This document shows positions 43,075 through 51,557 of a stretch of 64,000 bases of DNA, piece by piece (positions within the stretch are counted from its first letter, which is position 1; every line of letters begins with the position of its first letter). The notes under the pieces are model-generated. The model was not told the DNA's origin. It searched no databases and saw nothing but the letters and a program-made list of their open reading frames with translations. A program made the position numbers and the translations under genes. This DNA is from Phycisphaerales bacterium (GTDB taxonomy: Bacteria; Planctomycetota; Phycisphaerae; Phycisphaerales; SM1A02). The stretch is taken from the NCBI GenBank assembly GCA_009691725.1, contig SIAP01000001.1, forward strand, positions 62,001 through 126,000, read 5' to 3'.

Positions 43075-44825
43075 AGCACATGCACTTGATTGCGGGTCTG
43101 CTGTCCATCACGATTCACACTGGAACGGCGTGGAGTCAGCAGCAATTGCCTGGAAAGGTCGACATCGCGTGGAACCGTTTTTATGACGACACCGAGGTCC
43201 TCCGCATCGCGCAGTCACTCGTCGCGGCCTACCCCAACCTTCTGACAATTGAAGAGATCGGAAAGTCCGCGCTTGGGAGACCTCTCATCGTGGTGACGCT
43301 CAACAACCCACACACTGGAGCCGCGAACACCAAGCCCGCCATGTGGATCGATGGCAACATTCATGGAAATGAAATCCAGGCAACAGAAACCGTCTTGTAT
43401 TCGATCGATTACCTCTGCCGCGCGTTTGGCAAAGTTGCGCCATTGACAGAGTTGATCGATCAGTCTGTCTTTTACTTTCTCCCAAGTGTCAATCCAGATG
43501 GTCGCGCGAATTGGTTTGCTGCGCAGAACAACTCGCACTCGTCGCGCACTGGCATGCGCCCCACAGATGAAGATCGCGATGGCGCCCTCGATGAGGATGG
43601 ACCAGAGGATCTCGATGGCGATGGGTCGATTGGTCAGATGTGGCGCAAAGATCCCCTTGGAACACATCGTCGAAACCTCCGTGATCCGCGCATTCTCGAA
43701 AGTGTCCCCACAGAGCCTCGCCCGGACGGGACGATTGAGCACGGCGATTGGTCACACGCTGGAAGTGAAGGAATTGACAATGACGGAGATGGTCAGGTCA
43801 ATGAGGATGGACCAGGTGGGTATGACATGAATCGCAACTGGCCCAGCGACTGGCAGCCCGTCCATGTCGAAGGTGGCGCGGGCGACTATCCATTGTCCTA
43901 CCCCGAAACAAGGTCAATCGCTCTGTGGATTCTCGCGCACCCCAACATTGCCGCCGGGCAGAGTTATCACAATGCAGGAGGGATGATCTTGCGCGGCCCC
44001 GGTGCGGACTATCGCGAGTCTGAGTATCACGCAGGTGATCGCAACACCTACGACTCGATCGCCAGTGCTGGCGAGGAGATGCTCCCCTACTACAGATCGA
44101 TGGTGATCTACAAGGATCTCTATACGGTGCATGGCGGATTTGTGAATTGGTTGGCAGAGTCACTTGGCATTATCTCGTTCACCAACGAACTCTGGTCTGA
44201 CAAACGCATCCTGCAGAACGGCAACGATCCATCGCCAGAAGAAATGACTCGATGGCGTGACCGTCTGCTCTTTGAACAGACGACGACAGAGTGGAAGGAA
44301 CTCCCCCATCCCGAATTTACGACGGTGCTGGTCGGAGGTGGCAACAAGTGGTCAAGAAGAATCCCTCCACCATTCATGCTTGAAGAAGAGGCTCACCGCA
44401 ACTTCGCATTTACGGCATTTCACGCGCAGCAGATGCCGCTTGTGCGCTTTCATTCCATCGCGATCGAACCCTGCGGCGAGGGTCTCTGGACGATCACCAT
44501 CGACATCGCTAATGATCATCGGATTCCGACGCGCACAGTTCGAGCGAGTGACAAGCGCATCGGGATGGCAGATCGGTTAACCGTCAGCGGGGTTGATCTC
44601 ACAGTGCTGTCGGGTGGTCCGATGCCGCAGCGGCTCGGGACCACTTTCGAACCTGTCCGATTCAATCCAGAATCGTTGATGATTGAGAGCGGTATCCCAG
44701 GACTCGGTCATCGCACCTTTCGATTCATTGTGCAGGGCACTCCCCGCTCAAGTGCGACGATCAAGTTCAGCGGCGAGAAGTTCAAGACGATTGAAAAGAC
44801 CATCACGCTTTCGCCAAAGCCGTGA
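43071..44825 (+). CDS. Secreted M14-family zinc carboxypeptidase
   Basis: 584 residues with signal peptide MKHMHLIAGLLSITIHTGTAWS. Zinc ligands H98 and E101 in GNIHGNE and H300 in GQSYHNAGG, substrate-binding NRNWP (YDMNRNWPSDW) and catalytic E373 in FTNELW are all present, so it should be active. Asp-rich loops (DEDRDGALDEDG, DLDGDGSIGQM, DNDGDGQVNEDG) interrupt the fold and look like calcium sites. The C-terminal 170 residues form extra beta-rich domains. It overlaps both neighbours by 4 nt. Confidence 0.9.
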   Translation: MKHMHLIAGLLSITIHTGTAWSQQQLPGKVDIAWNRFYDDTEVLRIAQSLVAAYPNLLTIEEIGKSALGRPLIVVTLNNPHTGAANTKPAMWIDGNIHGNEIQATETVLYSIDYLCRAFGKVAPLTELIDQSVFYFLPSVNPDGRANWFAAQNNSHSSRTGMRPTDEDRDGALDEDGPEDLDGDGSIGQMWRKDPLGTHRRNLRDPRILESVPTEPRPDGTIEHGDWSHAGSEGIDNDGDGQVNEDGPGGYDMNRNWPSDWQPVHVEGGAGDYPLSYPETRSIALWILAHPNIAAGQSYHNAGGMILRGPGADYRESEYHAGDRNTYDSIASAGEEMLPYYRSMVIYKDLYTVHGGFVNWLAESLGIISFTNELWSDKRILQNGNDPSPEEMTRWRDRLLFEQTTTEWKELPHPEFTTVLVGGGNKWSRRIPPPFMLEEEAHRNFAFTAFHAQQMPLVRFHSIAIEPCGEGLWTITIDIANDHRIPTRTVRASDKRIGMADRLTVSGVDLTVLSGGPMPQRLGTTFEPVRFNPESLMIESGIPGLGHRTFRFIVQGTPRSSATIKFSGEKFKTIEKTITLSPKP

Positions 44826-46102
44826 GCGACGAGCCTGTCGACATCGCCATCGTCGGAGCCGGAGCAGCGGGGCTCTTCGCTGCGATATGGGCCGCACGCG
44901 AGGTCTCCGGGCTGAAAATCCTCGCCATGGATGGCGCGCGAACACTTGGCGCAAAGATTCTTGTGGCGGGCGGAGGACGCTGCAACGTCACGCACTGCCA
45001 GGTTGGATCGAGCGACTACTGCGGGAGCGACCCCGAACTCGTCCAGCGGATTCTGCGCTGCTTCACTGTCGACTCCACGATTGCATTCTTTGAGGAGTGC
45101 GGCGTCACGCTCAAACAGGAAGACACGGGAAAACTCTTTCCAACGACTGATCGCGCACGGACGGTTCTCGACGCTCTGCTTGGTGAGGCGCGTCGGACTG
45201 GCGTTGAGCTGCTGCACCCGCAGCGCGTCGAACGCATCACTGCCAGCGGCGATGGATTCATCGTGGAGGGCGGCGAGAGATCAGTTCGCACGCACAAGAT
45301 CATCGTCGCCACTGGCGGGATGAGCCTTCCCAAGTCTGGGTCGGACGGACAGGGACTCGCTATGGCGCAAACCCTTGGGCATTCCATCACACCGCGCATC
45401 GATCCTGCGCTCGTTCCACTGACACTCGCCCAAGGTCATTGGCTCACCGAACTGAGTGGCGTCGCGCTGTTTGCAGAAATCGTGGCATTCGCTCACGGCG
45501 GCGCAGTCGCACGGGACGGTCGAGGAAAGCCTGTGCCGCCTTTGCGCGGCGCCCTGCTCTGCACACACTTTGGCCTTTCGGGACCTGCTGCCCTCGATAT
45601 CAGTCGCCACTGGCTGCAACTGCAGGCTGTCGATCCGACTGCAGGAATTCGCATCAACTGGCTTCCAGGAACGCGACCGCAGGAACTTGAACGCGAACTC
45701 GTGCGCACCAAGGGGCAGAGTGTCTTGGCGTTCTTTCGAACACGGATTCCAGATCGGTTTCTGCGCGCCGCGTGTGCGCAGATCGGAGTCGACCCTGTTG
45801 ACGGGATTCAGCAATTGACGCGGCATCATCGCGGTGCGCTCGTGCGTGCGATCACGGAGTGCGAGGTTGTTCCCACGGGGACGCGAGGATTCACCGCCGC
45901 GGAAACGACAGCGGGTGGAGTCCCGCTCAGTGAACTCAATCTTGATCGACTCGAGAGTCTCAGGTGTCCTGGGCTCTTTCTCTGCGGCGAGATGCTCGAT
46001 GTCGACGCGCGTATCGGCGGATTCAGTTTTCAGTGGGCGTGGGCGAGCGGGTTCGTGGCCGGACGTGCCGCGGCACGCGCCGTTGCCGGCGTCACAAAGT
46101 GA
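44822..46102 (+). CDS. NAD(P)/FAD-dependent oxidoreductase, HI0933/BaiN family
   Basis: 426 residues. FAD-binding IVGAGAAGLFAAIWAARE, the family hallmark KILVAGGGRCNVTH, ATGGMSLPKSG, and the C-terminal FLCGEMLDVDARIGGFSFQWAWASG. Flavoproteins of this family are widespread and mostly uncharacterised; in this operon its role is unknown. The start is GTG 44822, overlapping the M14 stop. Its 3' end overlaps the convergent HIT gene by 11 nt. Confidence 0.9.
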   Translation: MSDEPVDIAIVGAGAAGLFAAIWAAREVSGLKILAMDGARTLGAKILVAGGGRCNVTHCQVGSSDYCGSDPELVQRILRCFTVDSTIAFFEECGVTLKQEDTGKLFPTTDRARTVLDALLGEARRTGVELLHPQRVERITASGDGFIVEGGERSVRTHKIIVATGGMSLPKSGSDGQGLAMAQTLGHSITPRIDPALVPLTLAQGHWLTELSGVALFAEIVAFAHGGAVARDGRGKPVPPLRGALLCTHFGLSGPAALDISRHWLQLQAVDPTAGIRINWLPGTRPQELERELVRTKGQSVLAFFRTRIPDRFLRAACAQIGVDPVDGIQQLTRHHRGALVRAITECEVVPTGTRGFTAAETTAGGVPLSELNLDRLESLRCPGLFLCGEMLDVDARIGGFSFQWAWASGFVAGRAAARAVAGVTK

Positions 46103-46550
46103 TTTCGGCGCGCATCATCGCTCCAACTCGCGCCACTGTCTCCTTCACCTGCGTGGGCGCCGCGCTTTCGCGCACGCCACTGGCGACGGCTCGATACCAA
46201 TCTGCGATCTCCCATGCAGCGGTGCCCTCCTGTGATGGGTCTCGCGGAATCAGGTGCGCATGCAGATGTGGCGCACCCTCGCCGAACATCACGACATAGA
46301 CGCGGGGAATGGACAGCACACTGCGAATCGATCTCATGGAAGCTCTCAGAACGTGGCCGAACTCCTTCGATTCCGTGACATCCAAGTCTGCGACGCTTGC
46401 CACATGCCGCTTTGCATCGAGCAGAAACCACCCATTGAGCGGCGCAGGATGCGGATGGTGACGCAGCAACCATCGTTCGTTCTCCCATGCGAAATCCTGC
46501 CGTGATGCGTTGCTCTGCTGAATTGTGCAGACGCCGCACGGTTCTGTCAC
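46092..46550 (-). CDS. HIT-family hydrolase
   Basis: 152 residues with the histidine triad HLHAHLIPR (about 106-114) and an N-terminal CGVC pair that could bind zinc. Probably a nucleotide phosphohydrolase or transferase of the Ap4A/FHIT type. The start overlaps the MazG stop as ATGA, so the two nucleotide-metabolism genes form an operon. Confidence 0.88.
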   Translation of the reverse strand: MTEPCGVCTIQQSNASRQDFAWENERWLLRHHPHPAPLNGWFLLDAKRHVASVADLDVTESKEFGHVLRASMRSIRSVLSIPRVYVVMFGEGAPHLHAHLIPRDPSQEGTAAWEIADWYRAVASGVRESAAPTQVKETVARVGAMMRAEITL

Positions 46551-46831
46551 TTGATTCCCTTGGGACCGCCCTCGCTCACATATTTTTCTTGGAGAGCAGA
46601 TTCCAAGTCAACATCGCAGATGTTGGCCAGCGTGCAAAGCCACGCCATGCAGTCTGCGAACTCTTCCCGCAAGTTGACAGGATCCCCCTCGCCTCGTTCG
46701 AACTTCCCGATCGCATGTGCGAGTTCTCCAAATTCCTCGGCGAACCACACGAAAGTCTTGGAGGCGCCCCGCGCCCGGTCGGTCGCGTCATAGCGCGCAC
46801 GGATCATGGTTTGGAATTCGGAAACCTGCAT
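46547..46831 (-). CDS. MazG-like nucleotide pyrophosphohydrolase
   Basis: 94 residues, all-alpha NTP pyrophosphohydrolase fold with EEFGE (about 31-35) and EEFAD (about 56-60), the EXXE...EXXD magnesium motif. It probably removes pyrophosphate from non-canonical NTPs. TAATCT lies exactly 6 nt before ATG 46831. Confidence 0.88.
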   Translation of the reverse strand: MQVSEFQTMIRARYDATDRARGASKTFVWFAEEFGELAHAIGKFERGEGDPVNLREEFADCMAWLCTLANICDVDLESALQEKYVSEGGPKGIK

Positions 46832-46837
46832 CCAAAC

Positions 46838-46843
46838 AGATTA
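46838..46843 (-). promoter_or_regulatory. Leaderless-type -10 box of the MazG-HIT operon
   Basis: TAATCT, then gtttgg, then ATG 46831. Confidence 0.6.
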
Positions 46844-46886
46844 GGCGATGGCGATGAAAGTGCTCACGCACCGACGAGGCAGCCAT

Positions 46887-48548
46887 CTAGTTGCAAGCGC
46901 AACTGCCCCAGTGGGCCAAAATGTAGATCAAGTCTTTGGCGTCAACAAACAAGTCTCCATTGATATCGGCGACTTGGCTCCCGCTCGCGCCCCAGCTGGT
47001 CAGCAGAAGGATCACGTCGGCAGCATCGATGACAGTGTCACCATTCAGATCGGGTGGGCATTCAGTGGAGTCGATGTTGAAGGAATAGACATTGCCTTGG
47101 GCAAGCATCTGATTGGAGGCACGTGGAGCGCCGACAAGGACGGTATCTGGCGCAACGGCGATGCTTGCACCGAAATTCGCGTCGGCAACATTGGCGTTTG
47201 CGAAAGGAACAAATCGAGTTCGCTCCGTCCACGCGCCACAGATTCCAGGTTCTCGACCAAAGACCCAGGCACTTCCACGATTCGCTACAGCGATCGGTGA
47301 AGTGACCTCGACCCCTGCCGCGCCGATCACAGCAAGATCTGCAACCAGTGCGACTGACGCACCGAATCGATCGCCGAGTTGCCCGATTGTCGCCGTCAGA
47401 TGGCCCTTCAACTCGAATGTGCCGGTGGACGACTCGAGTTCAAAGATGGTTGCGGACCCAGCCGAATCAGTTGCGCTCGGAGCGCCAATGATCACTCCCC
47501 ATGGGGACGCGCCAATGGAAGACCCAAAGAGTTCATCAATGACTGGCGCTCCTCCAACGAGCCGTTGGACGAGACACCACTCGCCCCACGAAGGATTCGT
47601 CGCAAGAATGGTCGGTGCTGGGTTGTCTAGTGTGTTGCGGCGAAAGACGAACGCTGTCCCCTGTTTCGATACTGACACCGTCTGTCGCTTCGCACCCACA
47701 ATCAAAAAGTCGCCTGACAATTCAACGGCTGTTCCAAAGATTCCCGACGCGGCGAGTTGCGGGTTCTCGCTACCAATAGTTGGTGGAACGATGAATGCCG
47801 TCTGCACCCATCGACCTGTGCTTGGGCTCCAATCGAAAAGAGTCACCGACCCGGCATCAATCCGTGTGCCATCGTCATCCGTTGGGGCACCGACCGCGAT
47901 CGTGGCATGATTCTGTCCAGAGACCAAGCGTTCCTGAATGGCGACAGCAGAACCGAACAAGTCGATGGACTTGGGCGCTTGGTGCGAAAGTTCGTAGGGA
48001 ATCGGAGACCACCCAGTTCCGCTGCGTTTCCACACGCAGGCGAGCCCCGCCTGCAATTGAATCGGCGGAGTTCCTCCCGTCGTGATCTCTCTTCCGGGGA
48101 CACCCGCAACAATCCAACCGTTCGATGCTGCAACCGATGCTCCGGTGTTGTCGTTGGCAACACCCGTCGGAAGAGTCAGGTTGTTTTGCCACTGGAAAAT
48201 GCCGCTCCCAAAATACTTGTACACATGCACGATTCCCTGCGCCGCAGCAACCGTGCCACCCGAGGGCACATTCCATCCCGGCGCGCCAACCGCACACACA
48301 TCTGAAGTCACCGCGATAGAGATGCCAAATGAGTCCGCGGAGGATCCACCCACTGGTGCGTCCAGTTGATCGAGTGGGGAAGAAGATGCTTGCCCCAGCG
48401 CTGTTGAATGTGCCGCAACTGCGAACACTCCCGCTGTCACAGCCACAGCGAAGCGACCACGCCCACGACAAACACCACGCATGAACTGCAACATTTGGTG
48501 GTGCAGCCTTTGTGATCGATGCCACGAGATCATGTGTGCAAACATCAT
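46887..48548 (-). CDS. Secreted FG-GAP-type repeat protein with dockerin-like C-terminal EF-hands
   Basis: About 553 residues. A signal sequence (RFAVAVTAGVFAVAAHSTALGQ) lies after a basic N-terminus, so the true start is one of several Met codons; 48548 is preferred because GGGAGAGG lies upstream. The body has repeats of the type FGxSIAVxxDxxxVGAPxxxxxxGxxxVF, consistent with an FG-GAP beta-propeller. The C-terminus has two EF-hand loops, DLNGDTVIDAADV and DINGDLFVDAKDL, each followed by a hydrophobic W-G helix (ILLLTSWG, IYILAHWG) and ends GSCACN. This tail is characteristic of Phycisphaerales exported proteins. Confidence 0.83.
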   Translation of the reverse strand: MMFAHMISWHRSQRLHHQMLQFMRGVCRGRGRFAVAVTAGVFAVAAHSTALGQASSSPLDQLDAPVGGSSADSFGISIAVTSDVCAVGAPGWNVPSGGTVAAAQGIVHVYKYFGSGIFQWQNNLTLPTGVANDNTGASVAASNGWIVAGVPGREITTGGTPPIQLQAGLACVWKRSGTGWSPIPYELSHQAPKSIDLFGSAVAIQERLVSGQNHATIAVGAPTDDDGTRIDAGSVTLFDWSPSTGRWVQTAFIVPPTIGSENPQLAASGIFGTAVELSGDFLIVGAKRQTVSVSKQGTAFVFRRNTLDNPAPTILATNPSWGEWCLVQRLVGGAPVIDELFGSSIGASPWGVIIGAPSATDSAGSATIFELESSTGTFELKGHLTATIGQLGDRFGASVALVADLAVIGAAGVEVTSPIAVANRGSAWVFGREPGICGAWTERTRFVPFANANVADANFGASIAVAPDTVLVGAPRASNQMLAQGNVYSFNIDSTECPPDLNGDTVIDAADVILLLTSWGASGSQVADINGDLFVDAKDLIYILAHWGSCACN

Positions 48549-48665
48549 TCTGGATATACCTCTCCCGAAATATACGAATAGAAATGGAAAGAAGCGAAAA
48601 GACTTTCGCCCAATCCCCAGAAATCCACTTCTCACCGATGCCTCGCCCTTGCAACACAACAAAAG

Positions 48666-48739
48666 CGTCCTCGGTGCGGGTCGAACGCACAACCTTTGCC
48701 TTCGGAGGGCAACGCTCTATCCAATTGAGCTACGAGGAC
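48666..48739 (-). tRNA. tRNA-Arg, anticodon CCG
   Basis: Minus strand folds as a cloverleaf: acceptor GTCCTCG/CGAGGAC, D arm GCTC...GAGC, anticodon arm TTGCC-CTCCGAA-GGCAA giving anticodon CCG (reads CGG), T arm GTGCG-TTCGACC-CGCAC, discriminator G. The 3' CCA is not encoded. 74 nt without CCA. Confidence 0.95.
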
Positions 48740-48782
48740 CGAATGAGCCATTCTAACCAGTGACCATCCGAGTCTCGTTCGC

Positions 48783-48788
48783 TAGCCT
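48783..48788 (+). promoter_or_regulatory. Putative -10 box of the MFS gene
   Basis: TAGCCT, 9 nt before ATG 48798. Confidence 0.4.
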
Positions 48789-48797
48789 CGGGAACGC

Positions 48798-50045
48798 ATG
48801 AACCCGCAGAGAGTCCACGGCAAGGCCAACCACGCAACGCGCGCCATCCACGGCATCACCTTTTTGAACTCGTTGGCGACTGGAGTTCTTTGGAATGGGC
48901 TGGGGTTCATCACCGCCCGCGAGTTTCATTACTCGGCGCTTGAGACCTGCCTGCTTTTCGTCGCAACGGGTGCTGTCTATGCACTCGCAGCGTTTCTATG
49001 CGGACGCGTTCTTCGACGATTCGAAGGAAGAGTGAGCCCACGAAAGATGCTCTATTTACTCTTCGTCGTGCAGACCATGGTTGCGCCACTCGCCGCAATC
49101 GAGTCCAGCAGCGTCGGCATCATCATCGTGGCAATCGTGGTCAGCATCACTGGCGCCTGCCTCTGGCCAATCGTCGAGTCCTATGTCGCCGCCGGCCGCT
49201 CGGCGCAAGACACTCGGCGCGCGATCGGTCTCTGGTGCCTCGTCTGGATGCCATCGGTCGCGCTCGCCCTAGTGTTCATGGCCCCACTGCAGCGAGACGA
49301 TGGTTGGCTCACTCCGCGCATGGCACTCTTCGCGATCGCTCCCGTGAGCCTGCTCTCGATTGTGTGCCTGCGATTTCTGCCAACTCGACCCGCGCACCAC
49401 TTTGTCGCCGCCGAGGCCGCCCCGGCCGTGTATGTCGCTCAACTGCAATGCGTTCGCATACTCCTGCCGGCGTCGTATGTACTCGTTGGCGCACTGAGCC
49501 CGCTCATGCCGTACCTGCTCGGGCGTCTGGCGCTTGATGCCACGAGTGAGACTCCCCTTGCCGCAGTCTGGTTGAGTGCCCGAGTCGTCGTCGTTGCATT
49601 GATGGCATCGCTTCCATTCTGGCATGGTCGATGGTCGACGCTTCTGCTCGGTTCGGCGCTCCTCATCGTGGGATTCACACTCGTTGTGACGCTGCCCACG
49701 CTGGCGACCTGCATCATCGGGTTGATCGCCTTTGGATTGGGTCACGGCATGATTTATTACGCAGCGCTCTACTACGCACTCCGTGTTGGGAGCGCGCAAG
49801 TCGATGCTGGTGGAATTCACGAGGCACTGATTGGGCTGGGATATGTGATTGGTCCTGCAGCCGCACTGACTGGATCGCTTCTCGGCGGAGGTGGATGGAC
49901 GGTTGCGGTGATGTGCGGTCTGATGGCAATCGCTTCGATTCCCGCAATGCGCCCGTGGTGGAAACTACGGCGCGCCTCTGCCAAGTTCGAATTGCAAGGC
50001 ACCATCGATGGTGGGATAGTTGAAACGAAAACCACTTCGCAGTAG
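48798..50045 (+). CDS. MFS-type transporter
   Basis: 415 residues with about 12 hydrophobic helices in two halves (for example TCLLFVATGAVYALAAFLCG, VGIIIVAIVVSITGACLWPI, LLIVGFTLVVTLPTLATCIIGLIAFG, VIGPAAALTGSLLGGG). The intracellular loop after helix 2 (GRVLRRFEGRVSPRKM) is consistent with the MFS loop. Substrate unknown. The final 27 codons overlap the convergent TIGR01777 gene by 81 nt, an unusually long antisense overlap. Confidence 0.82.
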   Translation: MNPQRVHGKANHATRAIHGITFLNSLATGVLWNGLGFITAREFHYSALETCLLFVATGAVYALAAFLCGRVLRRFEGRVSPRKMLYLLFVVQTMVAPLAAIESSSVGIIIVAIVVSITGACLWPIVESYVAAGRSAQDTRRAIGLWCLVWMPSVALALVFMAPLQRDDGWLTPRMALFAIAPVSLLSIVCLRFLPTRPAHHFVAAEAAPAVYVAQLQCVRILLPASYVLVGALSPLMPYLLGRLALDATSETPLAAVWLSARVVVVALMASLPFWHGRWSTLLLGSALLIVGFTLVVTLPTLATCIIGLIAFGLGHGMIYYAALYYALRVGSAQVDAGGIHEALIGLGYVIGPAAALTGSLLGGGGWTVAVMCGLMAIASIPAMRPWWKLRRASAKFELQGTIDGGIVETKTTSQ

Positions 50046-50948
50046 TACGGCAGGCTCGACGAATTGCCCTTGGAGCAACAGCTCGCTGCCCATCTCGCCA
50101 AAGATCAACCGCACGAGCGGCGCTGGAAACGGCGCAACGGATGGTCGACGCAAGACGCGCGCCAGTGCGCGGGCGAACTCCCTTTGTGAGAGCGCTCCCG
50201 GAGCGACTGCATTCACTGGTCCTCGAATCGAATCCCTCTCGATGACAAACTGAATCGCCGCGGTCAAATCGTCGAGATGAATCCAGCTCATACCTTGGCG
50301 GCCACTCCCAACGGGCCCCCCTGCACACAGCAGAAACGGCAGACGCAGTCGTGCGATAACACCACCGTGCGCGCTCACCACGACCCCGATCCGCATTCGC
50401 ACAGTTCGGATCCCTCCCTGCTCCACGGGGACGAGCGCGGCTTCCCACTCTTTTGTGACCGCTGCCAGAAACCCGCTCCCAGGTCCGGCGGATTCATCCA
50501 CCTTCGGCGGCTGGCGATCGCCGTAGTACCCGACGCCCGATGCACACACGAATACAGCGGGTGGTTTTGCCAGGCGTGCGATCACCTCGCAAAGACACCG
50601 CGTTCCAACAGCGCGGCTCTCCATGATCGCCCGCTTTCGCTGCGGAGTCCAACGACCACTTGCTATGTTTTCGCCGGCGAGATGCACGACGGCATCGATG
50701 CCCTCAAGAGATGCTGCGTCCCACGATCCCATCGGATTCCAGCGCACCTGGTCACGCGATGGTGACGACTCCCCGCGCACGAGTTGGCGGACGAGTTGAA
50801 TGACTCGGTGACCGCCGCCGCGCAGAGATTCGCAGAGGGCAGAACCAACCGTCCCCGTCGATCCGGTGACCGCGATGACTCGGCGCGACCGATCGCCCTG
50901 CGCTTCATTCCCAATCACGTCTGGCTGAGTGATGTTGCGTTGGTTCAC
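49965..50948 (-). CDS. TIGR01777-family NAD(P)-dependent epimerase/reductase
   Basis: About 327 residues of the atypical SDR group (YfcH-like). Dinucleotide motif VTGSTGTVGSAL, VVHLAGENIASGRW, the SGVGYYG segment, GPGSGFLAAVTKEWE, RIGVVVS, WIHLDDL and the C-terminal QGQFVEPAVLLRSGFRFNYP (the family usually ends with GFxFxYPTL). Substrate unknown. GTG 50948 is preferred (TAGTCT 7 nt upstream); GTG 50954 and 50918 are alternatives. Confidence 0.87.
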   Translation of the reverse strand: MNQRNITQPDVIGNEAQGDRSRRVIAVTGSTGTVGSALCESLRGGGHRVIQLVRQLVRGESSPSRDQVRWNPMGSWDAASLEGIDAVVHLAGENIASGRWTPQRKRAIMESRAVGTRCLCEVIARLAKPPAVFVCASGVGYYGDRQPPKVDESAGPGSGFLAAVTKEWEAALVPVEQGGIRTVRMRIGVVVSAHGGVIARLRLPFLLCAGGPVGSGRQGMSWIHLDDLTAAIQFVIERDSIRGPVNAVAPGALSQREFARALARVLRRPSVAPFPAPLVRLIFGEMGSELLLQGQFVEPAVLLRSGFRFNYPTIDGALQFELGRGAP

Positions 50949-50954
50949 TCTCAC

Positions 50955-50961
50955 TAGACTA
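50955..50961. promoter_or_regulatory. Shared near-palindromic -10 box for gmhA and the TIGR01777 gene
   Basis: TAGACTA reads TAGACT on the plus strand, 6 nt before ATG 50967 of gmhA, and TAGTCT on the minus strand, 7 nt before GTG 50948. Start codons are separated by fewer than 20 bp. Confidence 0.55.
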
Positions 50962-50966
50962 TGGTG

Positions 50967-51557
50967 ATGCCATCGTTCGCACGGACTGCGCAAGAGAGCT
51001 TTCGATTTCGACTCCAACAGGCTGAGCGCGCGCTCGCCGCGCTTGCGGGATTTCAAGGCGGAATTGAGACAATCATTCAGAGCACCCGCGATACGCTCGC
51101 CAATGGCAAGATGGTTCTCACCTGTGGAAACGGGGGCAGCGCGGCCGAAGCGCTGCACTTGAGCGAAGAGCTCATCGGACGCTACAGATCGAATCGACCG
51201 CCATTCAAGTCGATCTGCTTGACCGCCGATCCAACCGCACTCACCTGCATCGCCAACGACTTTGGATTCGAGCGGGTTTTCGCCAGACAACTTGAGGGTC
51301 TCGCTTCGAGGGGCGATCAACTGATCGTCTTCTCGACTTCTGGAGCGAGCGCCAACATTCTTCGCGCTCTCGAATCGGCGCGTGCGCTGGGAGTTCGCAC
51401 AGTTGGCTTGCTTGGCGGCGATGGCGGCGACGCGCTGTCACTCTGCGACCACGCGATTGTCATTTCGGGCGTGGATGGTGCTGCAGTTCAGGAGATTCAT
51501 CAGATGATCGTGCATATTCTTTGCGAGAGTCTCGAACCCGCCACCGCCCACACATGA
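50967..51557 (+). CDS. gmhA: Phosphoheptose isomerase (SIS domain)
   Basis: Isomerises sedoheptulose 7-phosphate for ADP-heptose of LPS core. 196 residues: GNGGSAAEALHLSEELIGRYRSNRPP (phosphate-binding and catalytic Glu region), LTADPTALTCIANDFGFERVFARQ, STSGASANILRAL and EIHQMIVHILCE closing helix. ATG 50967 is preferred over ATG 50961 because TAGACT lies exactly 6 nt upstream of it; with the latter the box would abut the start. Confidence 0.92.
   Translation: MPSFARTAQESFRFRLQQAERALAALAGFQGGIETIIQSTRDTLANGKMVLTCGNGGSAAEALHLSEELIGRYRSNRPPFKSICLTADPTALTCIANDFGFERVFARQLEGLASRGDQLIVFSTSGASANILRALESARALGVRTVGLLGGDGGDALSLCDHAIVISGVDGAAVQEIHQMIVHILCESLEPATAHT

Noticed and set aside
50961..50963. 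ATG 50961 as the gmhA start
   Set aside because: The TAGACT box would touch the start codon; ATG 50967 restores the 6-nt spacing seen elsewhere.
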